12,505 bases of DNA, from positions 1-12,505 of the forward strand of contig DDEX01000038.1 in the NCBI GenBank assembly GCA_002336845.1. The letters run 5' to 3'. Position 1 is the first letter of the stretch. Each line of letters begins with the position of its first letter. The DNA comes from Rhodobacteraceae bacterium UBA1943. Its GTDB lineage: Bacteria; Pseudomonadota; Alphaproteobacteria; Rhodobacterales; Rhodobacteraceae. Made by a program: the position numbers and the translations under genes. The notes beneath the pieces were generated by a model that saw only the letters and a program-made list of their open reading frames with translations, ran no database searches and was not told the origin of the DNA. Shown here piece after piece: positions 5,859-12,505 of this stretch.

Positions 5859-6966
5859 GAGACCTTAGCGCATCCGACAAAAGTTCGGTCACAAGGGCTA
5901 GCGGAACGTCATCGGCGACGAAGGCCTCGCCTATGCCGCGGGCCAGGATGAAGCGCAGCTTGCCATCCACGACCTTCTTGTCCTGCCCCATCAGCGCCAC
6001 CAGCGCCTCGGCCCCCGGCAGATCGCCCGGAATGTCCGACAGGTCCACCTTCATTCCCAGGCTGCGCAGATGGGCGCGCACGCGGCTGGGGGCCTCCTGG
6101 CTGCACAGGCCAAGCCGCTGGCTGAGTTCGAACGCCAGCGCACAGCCGATCGCCACACCCTCACCATGCAGCAGGCGACTGGAATAGCCGGTGGCCTTTT
6201 CCAGCGCGTGGCAGAAGGTATGGCCAAGGTTCAGCAGCGCGCGCTCGCCCTCTTCGGTCTCGTCCCGGCTGACGATGCCTGCCTTCATCTCGACGCTGCG
6301 GCGCACGGCATATTGGCGGTTGGCGGCATCGCTGGCCAGCGAGAGGGCGTTTTCCTCCAGCCAGTCAAAGAACGCCGCATCCCCCAGAAGACCGTATTTC
6401 ACCACCTCGCCATAGCCGGCCAGAAAGTCGCGCTGCGGCAGGGTGTTCAGCACGTCGATATCGGCCAGCACAAGACTGGGTTGATGGAAGGCGCCGATCA
6501 GGTTCTTGCCCTGGGCGGTGTTGATGCCGGTCTTGCCCCCGACCGAACTGTCAACCTGTGCCAAGAGCGTTGTGGGAATTTGCACGAAACGAACGCCGCG
6601 ACGCAGCGTCGCCGCCGCAAAGCCGACCAGATCGCCCACCACCCCGCCACCAAAGGCAATGACGATATCGCGCCGTTCGATCTTCTGTTCCAGCAGCCAT
6701 TCGGAGACACGGGCGTATTGTTGCCAGCCTTTTGAGGCCTCTCCGGGCGGGATGGTCAGCGCGGTCGAGACAATGCCCTCGGCCTGCAGGGCCGCGGTCA
6801 GCTCATGCAGATGCTGCGCAGCGACGGTGTCATCGGTGATGATGGCCGCTTTCTTGCGTTTTAGCAGAAATGCAATCTCGGCCCCGGCGCAGTCAATCAG
6901 GCCCTGCCCGATGCGCACCTGATAAGACCGCGCCCCCAGCGCGACAGGAACCGTTTCGACAGCCAT
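5854..6966 (-). CDS. aroB: 3-dehydroquinate synthase
   Basis: This 370-residue cytoplasmic enzyme turns DAHP into 3-dehydroquinate, the second step of the shikimate pathway, using NAD and a divalent metal. The NAD-binding glycine motif is FGGGVVGDLVGF (about 105-116). The active-site stretch is QVDSSVGGKTGIN with K145, and GKNLIGAFHQP carries K154. The three metal ligands of the family are visible: E187 in GYGEVVKYG, H249 in LNLGHTFCHALE and H267 in LLHGEGVAIG. The length is close to E. coli AroB. The ATG at 6966 begins one base after the aroK stop, with a GGAAGGGG ribosome site inside the aroK end. The aroK-aroB order is the usual bacterial one, and translational coupling is likely. Confidence 0.97.
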   Translation of the reverse strand: MAVETVPVALGARSYQVRIGQGLIDCAGAEIAFLLKRKKAAIITDDTVAAQHLHELTAALQAEGIVSTALTIPPGEASKGWQQYARVSEWLLEQKIERRDIVIAFGGGVVGDLVGFAAATLRRGVRFVQIPTTLLAQVDSSVGGKTGINTAQGKNLIGAFHQPSLVLADIDVLNTLPQRDFLAGYGEVVKYGLLGDAAFFDWLEENALSLASDAANRQYAVRRSVEMKAGIVSRDETEEGERALLNLGHTFCHALEKATGYSSRLLHGEGVAIGCALAFELSQRLGLCSQEAPSRVRAHLRSLGMKVDLSDIPGDLPGAEALVALMGQDKKVVDGKLRFILARGIGEAFVADDVPLALVTELLSDALRSR

Positions 6967-6967
6967 T

Positions 6968-7507
6968 CTATTCCCCTTCCAGGACATCGGGCCGAGCGGC
7001 AAGCGCCGCGACAACCCGCCGTGCCATATCCTCGACCGTGTAACTGGCCATGGAATCGACAACAATTTCCGCCATCTGGTAGAAGGGGCGCCGCGCCTCG
7101 TAAAGCGTGCGCAGCGTTTCGCGGGGGTTTTCGGTACGCAAAAGGGGCCGCGTGGTCTTGTGGCGCACCCTTTGCCACAACAGGTCAAGATCGGCACGCA
7201 ACCAGACCGCGACACCGAACTCGGCGATCAGACCACGGTTGACCTCTGATAAAAACGCGCCGCCGCCGGTGGACAGGATGCAGGGCGGACCTTTCAGCAG
7301 ACGGCCCAGAACCTCGGTTTCGCGGGCGCGGAAAAACGGCTCTCCGTCGCGCTCGAAGATTTCGGCGATGCTGCGGTCGGCGGCGCGCACGATTTCCTCG
7401 TCGGAATCAAGGAACGGCACCGCGAGCAATCGGGCCACGGCGGTTCCCACAGCCGTCTTGCCAGCCCCCATCATCCCCACCATCGCAACCGTCTTCTTCA
7501 GCCGCAC
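6968..7507 (-). CDS. aroK: Shikimate kinase
   Basis: This 179-residue cytoplasmic enzyme phosphorylates shikimate to shikimate 3-phosphate with ATP. The Walker A motif is GMMGAGKT (11-18). Shikimate-binding residues are D34 and D36 in LDSDEEI, R60 in FFRARE, and the GGG stretch at 81-83. The lid arginine is R120 in TTRPLL. The start is GTG at 7507: a TAA stop lies in frame just two codons upstream (7511-7513), and the next Met falls inside the P-loop region. A G-rich AAGGGGGT at 7514-7521 is the probable ribosome site. The gene is first in a minus-strand group with aroB and diverges from the 7701 operon. Confidence 0.96.
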   Translation of the reverse strand: MRLKKTVAMVGMMGAGKTAVGTAVARLLAVPFLDSDEEIVRAADRSIAEIFERDGEPFFRARETEVLGRLLKGPPCILSTGGGAFLSEVNRGLIAEFGVAVWLRADLDLLWQRVRHKTTRPLLRTENPRETLRTLYEARRPFYQMAEIVVDSMASYTVEDMARRVVAALAARPDVLEGE

Positions 7508-7700
7508 TCTTTACCCCCTTTGCGCCCGCTCCCGTGGCAGGCCCCTGCCGATGGCGCAATTTCTTTCCCTCAATGGCGTGAAGTCTGACGGAATGCCATA
7601 TATATTCACCGCGAGGCAGCCCTGGCGGCTGCGGCAATCGCCGGTTCGGGACCAACCGGGCGGCAACAGGCAGGCCGCTGATGCGGCGAAGGACGGGCAT
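7508..7700. promoter_or_regulatory. Divergent promoter gap between aroK and the small membrane protein gene
   Basis: This 193-base gap must hold start signals for both directions. An unusually AT-rich patch, CATATATATTC (7597-7607), is the best -10 candidate. In the plus direction it gives TATATT at 7601-7606 with a weak GTGAAG at 7578-7583 as -35 (17-base spacing, three of six consensus matches). No good -35 was found for the minus direction. A small hairpin, GGCAG-GCCC-CTGCC, lies at 7536-7549 in the aroK leader. No known operator was recognised. Confidence 0.35.
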
Positions 7701-7835
7701 ATGTGGCGACTGATCAAGCTGTTGTTCTGGCTTGCGGTGCTTGGGTTTCTTGGCCTTGTTGGCTATTCCTATCTGGCCGACATGACACCCGCGTCGCAAG
7801 AAGTGCGCCAGCCGGTGACGCTTCATGCCGACTAG
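7701..7835 (+). CDS. Small single-span membrane protein (44 residues)
   Basis: The ATG at 7701 follows AAGGAC (7689-7694) at a good distance. The product starts MWRLIKLLFWLAVLGFLGLV and has one membrane span at about residues 5-25. A short polar tail then ends in QPVTLHAD, probably periplasmic. No family is recognised. Reality is supported by the ribosome site, the clear hydrophobic span with a basic start (R3, K6), and the 11-base overlap of its end with the next gene, which implies coupled translation. It may anchor or assist the secreted 522-residue protein, but nothing in the sequence proves this. Confidence 0.7.
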   Translation: MWRLIKLLFWLAVLGFLGLVGYSYLADMTPASQEVRQPVTLHAD

Positions 7836-9393
7836 GGCGGCGGCGCTTGCCCTGATTCTATGCAGCACCGCCCTGCCCCTGCGGGCAGAGGCGCCCCTGT
7901 CGGCGATCGACTGGCTGTCGCAATCGGTGACGGCCAAACCTCATGTTGTCGCGCCGAATGCCACCGTCATTGCCCCCGCCGCCGCCAACGAACCGGCGGT
8001 GGCCAAGAACGGTGCCTTGCCAGAGGATGTTGCGGTTTCGGTGATCGGCGGGCCATCGCCCGATGCAGTGGGCCTTTTGTCGCCCGCTGCCACCGGCTTT
8101 CCGCATGATCTGTGGGGGCTGGCCCACACTGCCGAAGTAACCGCCGCCATCCGCGAGACCCGCATCGAGGGGCTGCCCGCCCTGCAAGGCCTGCTGGTGA
8201 CAATTCTTATCGCCGAGGCATCGCCCCCGGCCGATTCCGGCGGGCGCGGCGAGCTTTTGATCGCGCGGGTCGATAAGCTGCTGGAGTTGGGCGCGCTGGA
8301 CCAGGCCGCTGCCCTGCTGGCCGAGGCAGGTTACGTCAAGAACCCGGAGGTGTTCCGCCGCGCCTTCGACGTTGCCTTGTTGACCGGAACCGAAGATCAG
8401 GCCTGCACCGATCTGGCCCGCGCGCCGGAACTGGCCCTGACGTTGACCACCCGGGTCTTTTGCCTTGCGCGCTCGGGCGACTGGAATGCGGCGGCCCTGA
8501 CCTTGCGCACGGCGCAGGCGCTTGGCCATGTGTCGGGGGTCGAGGATGAATTGCTGTCGCGCTTTCTTGACCCCGACCTGTTCGAGGGCGAACCTGTCCC
8601 CGATCCGCCCAAGCCGGTCACTCCGCTGATCTGGCGGATCTATGACGCCATCGGCGAGCCCCTGTCCACCAGCACCCTGCCCCTGGCCTTTGCCCATGCC
8701 GAACTGGGCCCCCGGGCAGGCTGGAAGGCGCAGCTTGAGGCCGCCGAGCGGCTGGCACGGGCGGGCATGATTCCGGCCAACCAGCTCTTGGGACTTTACA
8801 CCCAGAAAAAACCTGCCGCCTCTGGCGGGGTCTGGGACCGGGCCGAGGCGTTCCAGAACTTTGATGCGGCGCTTGCGGCGGGCGATCTGGGCGCCATCGA
8901 ACAGCGCCTGCCGCTGGCCTATGCCCGCATGGCGGATGTTGAGGCAGAGGTGCCCTTTGCCGAGCTTTACGCCCAACCCCTGTCAAAACTGAAACTTACC
9001 GGGGACGCTGCGCGCATCGCCTATGAGATGGGCCTGCTGTCGCCCGACTACCGCAGCCTTGCCGGTTCCGCCCTGATGCCGAATGATGCGCGGTCGCGGT
9101 TTCTGGCAGGTGTTGCCGCCGGGTCGGTCAAGGGGCTGAGCGCGCCCGACAGCATGGCCCGCGCCCTTGCGCCGGCCTTTACCGCCCCGGTCCTGCCGCC
9201 GGGGGCCGAGGACCTGCTGGGGCAAAAGCGGCTGGGAGAGGCGATGCTGATGGCGATCTCGCTGATCGACACCGGATTGAAGGGCGACACGACGCAGGTT
9301 GCCAAGGGCCTTGCCCTGCTGCGCAAGCTGGGGCTTGAGGATGCCGCCCGGCGCACCGCGCTGGAAGTGCTGCTGCTGGAGCGGCGGGGATGA
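7825..9393 (+). CDS. Secreted helical-repeat protein of unknown function
   Basis: This 522-residue protein begins with a typical Sec signal peptide (MPTRAAALALILCSTALPLR), with cleavage likely near residues 21-23, so the product should be periplasmic. Residues about 24-100 are low in structure and rich in Ala, Pro and Val. From about 120 onward it is nearly all alpha-helical, with TPR-like alternation such as KLLELGALDQAAALLAEAGY and ARSGDWNAAALTLRTAQALG. This suggests a solenoid that binds another protein. No catalytic motif is visible and no named family is recognised. The signal-peptide Cys is not in a lipobox. The start overlaps the small membrane protein gene by 11 bases, and the stop overlaps the xerD start as ATGA, so its expression is tied to both. 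Confidence 0.8.
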   Translation: MPTRAAALALILCSTALPLRAEAPLSAIDWLSQSVTAKPHVVAPNATVIAPAAANEPAVAKNGALPEDVAVSVIGGPSPDAVGLLSPAATGFPHDLWGLAHTAEVTAAIRETRIEGLPALQGLLVTILIAEASPPADSGGRGELLIARVDKLLELGALDQAAALLAEAGYVKNPEVFRRAFDVALLTGTEDQACTDLARAPELALTLTTRVFCLARSGDWNAAALTLRTAQALGHVSGVEDELLSRFLDPDLFEGEPVPDPPKPVTPLIWRIYDAIGEPLSTSTLPLAFAHAELGPRAGWKAQLEAAERLARAGMIPANQLLGLYTQKKPAASGGVWDRAEAFQNFDAALAAGDLGAIEQRLPLAYARMADVEAEVPFAELYAQPLSKLKLTGDAARIAYEMGLLSPDYRSLAGSALMPNDARSRFLAGVAAGSVKGLSAPDSMARALAPAFTAPVLPPGAEDLLGQKRLGEAMLMAISLIDTGLKGDTTQVAKGLALLRKLGLEDAARRTALEVLLLERRG

Positions 9394-10334
9394 CCGCCCC
9401 CGCCGGGATGATGCGGTGGATTTCCACCTTCCTTGAGGCGCAGGCCGCAGAGGCCGATGCGGCCCGCAACACCCGGCTGGCCTATGGCCGCGACCTCAAG
9501 GATTTCGCGGATTGGCTGGCGGGGCATGAGCTGTCCTTTGCCGATGTGCCGCGCGAAGGTGTCGAAGACTACATCATCTGGTGCGAGGCGCAGGGCCTGT
9601 CCAAGGCCACCCGCGCACGGCGGCTGTCGGCGATCCGGCAGTTGTTCCGCTTTGCCCATGACGAGGGCTGGCGCGCCGACAACCCTGCCATCCGCATCAG
9701 TGGCCCCAGCGCCTCGAAGCGCCTGCCCAAGACGCTTTCGACCGAAGAGGTCAACCGCCTGCTTGACGCCGCACGCGCCAAGGGGCGCAGCCCCGGCGAA
9801 AGGCTGCGCAATCGCGCGCTGATGGAGCTGCTCTATGCCACCGGGATGCGGGTTTCCGAACTGGTGGGCCTGCCGGTTGCCGCCGCGCGGGGCGATCCGC
9901 GCATGGTTCTGGTGCGCGGCAAGGGCGGCAAGGAACGCATGGTGCCGCTGTCGGGCCCGGCGCGCGAGGCGCTGGCCGAATGGCTGGCCCACCGCGACCG
10001 CGAAGAGGAACGCGGCCGCAAAGAGGGGCGTGCGCCGTCGCGGGCGCTGTTTCCCGGGCCGGGGGCCGATGGCCACCTGACGCGGCAGCATTTCCATCTG
10101 ATGCTGAAGGATATCGCGGTTCTGGCAGGCGTTTCGCCCGCCAAGGTCACGCCGCACACCCTGCGCCACGCCTTTGCCACGCATCTTTTGGCGGGCGGCG
10201 CCGACCTGATGGTGATCCAGACGCTGCTGGGCCACGCCGATGTGGCTACGACCGAGATCTACACCCATGTGCTGGATGATCAGTTGAAAGACCTCGTGCT
10301 GACCAGGCATCCCTTGGCCAAGGGTCGGGAATAA
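9390..10334 (+). CDS. xerD: Tyrosine recombinase XerD
   Basis: This 314-residue cytoplasmic recombinase has an N-terminal SAM-like DNA-binding domain (about 8-95) and a C-terminal catalytic domain (about 110-305). All catalytic residues are present: R154 in ATGMRVSEL, K178 in VRGKGGKERMVP, H256 and R259 in TPHTLRHAFATH, H282 in LLGHADVATT and nucleophile Y291 in IYTHV. XerD with XerC resolves chromosome dimers at dif. XerD rather than XerC is favoured by the ending LVLTRHPLAKG, similar to the HPRA ending of XerD proteins, but the call is less certain than the family. A polar insert around 203-216 is rich in Arg and Glu. The ATG at 9390 overlaps the upstream stop and is preceded by GGAG. The gene is last in the coupled group and is followed at once by a palindromic element. 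Confidence 0.92.
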   Translation: MTAPAGMMRWISTFLEAQAAEADAARNTRLAYGRDLKDFADWLAGHELSFADVPREGVEDYIIWCEAQGLSKATRARRLSAIRQLFRFAHDEGWRADNPAIRISGPSASKRLPKTLSTEEVNRLLDAARAKGRSPGERLRNRALMELLYATGMRVSELVGLPVAAARGDPRMVLVRGKGGKERMVPLSGPAREALAEWLAHRDREEERGRKEGRAPSRALFPGPGADGHLTRQHFHLMLKDIAVLAGVSPAKVTPHTLRHAFATHLLAGGADLMVIQTLLGHADVATTEIYTHVLDDQLKDLVLTRHPLAKGRE

Positions 10335-10453
10335 CCCCTCACCCTGACCCTCTCCCCTTGGGGAGAGGGGAATCGCAAGATTGGCTACCGCGCGCCCTTG
10401 ACCAACGGGGCGCATTCCCTCCCCCGTTGGGGGGAGAGGGTCAGGGTGAGGGG
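10335..10453. repeat. 119-base palindromic intergenic element with perfect 23-bp inverted ends
   Basis: The terminal arms at 10335-10357 and 10431-10453 are perfect 23-bp inverted repeats (left arm starts CCCCTCACCCTGACCC). Nested inside are three further pairings. CCCTCTCCCC/GGGGAGAGGG at 10348-10357/10360-10369 makes a tight hairpin. CCAACGGGG/CCCCGTTGG lies at 10402-10410/10422-10430. A GC-rich pairing lies around 10418-10440. The element starts directly after the xerD stop and ends three bases before the phoB stop. It may serve as a two-way terminator for the convergent genes. Similar CCCTCACCCTGACCCTCTCCC-type sequences are, as I recall, dispersed in many proteobacterial genomes. No target duplication is evident. 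Confidence 0.85.
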
Positions 10454-10456
10454 CTG

Positions 10457-11146
10457 CTACCCCAGCGCATAGCCCGCACCGCGCACCGTGCGCAGCGGGT
10501 CTTCGCCACCCAATGCCATCAGCGCCTTGCGCAAACGGCCGATATGCACGTCAACCGTGCGGGTATCGACATAGATGTCGCGTCCCCACACACGGTCCAA
10601 AAGCTGGTCGCGTGAGAACACCCGGCCCGGCTTTTCAAGAAACGTCGCCAGCAGGCGGAATTCGGTCGGCCCCAGTTTCAGCATCTCGCCCTGGCGGGTA
10701 ACCCGGTGGGTTTCCGGGTCAAGGCGAATGTCGCCCCATTCCAGTGCGATGCCGGTGGACGAAGGCCGCACCCGGCGCAGATGCGCCTTGAGCCGTGCCA
10801 TCAGTTCAACCACGGAATAGGGCTTGACCACATAGTCATCGGCCCCGGTTTCCAGGCCCCGTACCTTGTCCACTTCCTCGGACCGGGCCGAAAGCATGAT
10901 AACCGGAATGTTGCGCGTCTCTGGCCGCAGTTTCAGGCGGCGGCAGACCTCCAGCCCGGATACATGCGGCATCATCCAATCCAGCAGGATCAGATCGGGC
11001 GCGCTTTCAGCGACGGATTCCAGCGCCTCTTCACCGTTCGAGGCCTGCGCCACCTCGAAGCCTTCGGCCTCGAGGTTATAGGCCAGAACCTCGCGTTGCG
11101 AGCTTTCGTCCTCTACCAACAGAACCGTGGGGCGCGGATCGGCCAT
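10457..11146 (-). CDS. phoB: Phosphate regulon response regulator PhoB
   Basis: This 229-residue two-domain regulator is activated by the sensor kinase PhoR under phosphate limitation. The receiver domain (about 5-120) has acidic residues E12 and D13, phospho-acceptor D56 in LILLDWMMP, S86 in MLSARSEE and K108 in VVKPYS. The winged-helix DNA-binding domain (about 130-227) carries the recognition region RTVDVHIGRLRKAL and the ending RTVRGAGYALG. The DWMMP phrase, length and neighbours distinguish PhoB from other OmpR-type regulators. It follows phoU by three bases, so it is the downstream gene of the pst-phoU-phoB operon, with a GGAAGGGC ribosome site inside the phoU end. Its codon use matches the xerD side of the window, unlike phoU. 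Confidence 0.95.
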   Translation of the reverse strand: MADPRPTVLLVEDESSQREVLAYNLEAEGFEVAQASNGEEALESVAESAPDLILLDWMMPHVSGLEVCRRLKLRPETRNIPVIMLSARSEEVDKVRGLETGADDYVVKPYSVVELMARLKAHLRRVRPSSTGIALEWGDIRLDPETHRVTRQGEMLKLGPTEFRLLATFLEKPGRVFSRDQLLDRVWGRDIYVDTRTVDVHIGRLRKALMALGGEDPLRTVRGAGYALG

Positions 11147-11149
11147 GGC

Positions 11150-11851
11150 TTACTGCCCTTCCGCCGTCAGATCGGCCTTGGGCCGGTCAGCCCCGGGCAG
11201 GACTCCGGTGGTCAGATAGATCACCTGCTCGGCAATCGCCGTCGCATGGTCGCCCACGCGCTCGATGTTCTTGGCAATGAAATGCAGGTGCATACAGGCG
11301 GTGATGTTGCGCGGATCTTCCATCATGAACGTGAGCAGGTCGCGGAACACGCTGTCTTCCAGCGCATCGAGCTCCGCGTCGCGCGCCCAGACAGCGCGCG
11401 CGCGCTCGACGTCGCGCTGGGCATATGCATCGAGCACATCCTTGAGCTGCAGGGCGGCGAGCTCGTGCATCGAGCGCAACCCCACGATCGCGCGCGGCAT
11501 CCGCGCTTCCGCGGCGATCTTGGCCGCACGCTTGGCGATGTTCTTCGCGAGGTCCCCGACCCGCTCGAGATCGCCGGAAACACGAATGGCGGCGACGCAT
11601 TCGCGCAGGTCGACGGCCATCGGCTGGCGTCGGGCGATGGTCAATATCGCATTGTCCTCGACCTCGCGCTGCAGCGTATCCAGTCTCGGGTCGACGGCGA
11701 TCGTCTTTCTGGCAAGATCAGTGTCCAGCCTGGCGAGCGCGTCCATCGCGTCCGACAGCATCTGCTCGGCTATGCCGCCCATTTCCGCAATGCGCTGGCC
11801 AAGCGCCCCGAGTTCCCGGTCGTACGCCTTTACGGTGTGATGATCGCTCAT
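11150..11851 (-). CDS. phoU: Phosphate signalling protein PhoU
   Basis: This 233-residue all-helical cytoplasmic protein links the Pst phosphate transporter to the PhoR/PhoB system and represses the regulon when phosphate is plentiful. Two PhoU repeats are visible, with the metal-binding-type stretches SGDLERVGDLAKNIAKR (first repeat) and IAKNIERVGDHATAIAE (second repeat). The conserved RRQPMAVDLRE also fits. The ATG at 11851 has AGGAG six bases upstream (11858-11862). pstB ends 19 bases before it, the usual order. Codon use is odd for the window: 9 of 25 Leu codons are CTC, and two ATA, two AGA and one AGG occur in the first 70 or so codons. Confidence 0.95.
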   Translation of the reverse strand: MSDHHTVKAYDRELGALGQRIAEMGGIAEQMLSDAMDALARLDTDLARKTIAVDPRLDTLQREVEDNAILTIARRQPMAVDLRECVAAIRVSGDLERVGDLAKNIAKRAAKIAAEARMPRAIVGLRSMHELAALQLKDVLDAYAQRDVERARAVWARDAELDALEDSVFRDLLTFMMEDPRNITACMHLHFIAKNIERVGDHATAIAEQVIYLTTGVLPGADRPKADLTAEGQ

Positions 11852-11870
11852 CGATCTCTCCTGTGCCGTA

Positions 11871-12505
<635 letters not shown>

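Noticed and set aside
7591..7610. AT-rich patch as a dif recombination site near xerD
   Set aside because: It lacks two 11-base inverted arms around a six-base centre. It is better explained as part of a divergent promoter region.
7825..7900. Lipoprotein signal in the 522-residue protein (Cys at residue 13)
   Set aside because: The residues before the Cys (LIL) do not fit a lipobox, and the hydrophobic core continues past it. An ordinary signal peptide fits better.
9048..10415. A 455-codon minus-strand open frame opposite xerD and the end of the secreted protein gene
   Set aside because: xerD has all catalytic residues on the other strand. The antisense product has no recognisable domain and starts inside the palindromic element.

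Overview
The window looks like chromosomal DNA from an alphaproteobacterium, most likely a member of the Rhodobacteraceae. The evidence is the high GC content, the strong preference for GCC, CTG and CGC codons, and the gene types: an M23 peptidase/bactofilin pair, DUF2189, an aroK-aroB pair beside a secreted protein and xerD, and phoB next to phoU and pstB. All genes look like chromosomal core or family-level genes. No insertion sequence, phage gene, CRISPR array, tRNA or rRNA was seen.

Left part (1-4404). A large AsmA/DUF3971-type envelope protein runs off the left edge on the minus strand. It is divergent from a plus-strand pair: a Bcp/PrxQ thiol peroxidase and a ferritin-like DUF455 protein whose start overlaps the bcp stop (ATGA). 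A hairpin-rich 148-base gap follows. Next come a membrane-anchored M23 endopeptidase and a bactofilin that overlap by 11 bases, closed by a clear rho-independent terminator at 4373-4404. The pair matches known cytoskeleton/peptidoglycan-hydrolase modules that shape cells.

Middle part (4420-7507, minus strand). In transcription order this is aroK (GTG start), aroB (one base after the aroK stop), a DUF2189 membrane protein and a DoxX-family membrane protein. AroK and AroB are two steps of the shikimate pathway. The two membrane proteins have no assigned function.

Right-middle part (7701-10334, plus strand). A 44-residue single-span membrane protein, a 522-residue secreted helical protein of unknown function and a XerD-type tyrosine recombinase are joined by overlapping stops and starts, so they look like one translationally coupled operon, divergent from aroK. 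This is the least understood gene group here.

Right part (10335-12505). A 119-base palindromic element with perfect 23-bp ends fills the gap between the convergent xerD and phoB genes. The phosphate-regulation genes pstB (cut by the right edge), phoU and phoB lie on the minus strand in that transcription order. Leucine codon use changes sharply at the phoB/phoU boundary: CTC is about 17 of 50 in phoU+pstB but about 5 of 68 in phoB+xerD. The pst side may therefore have a different recent history.
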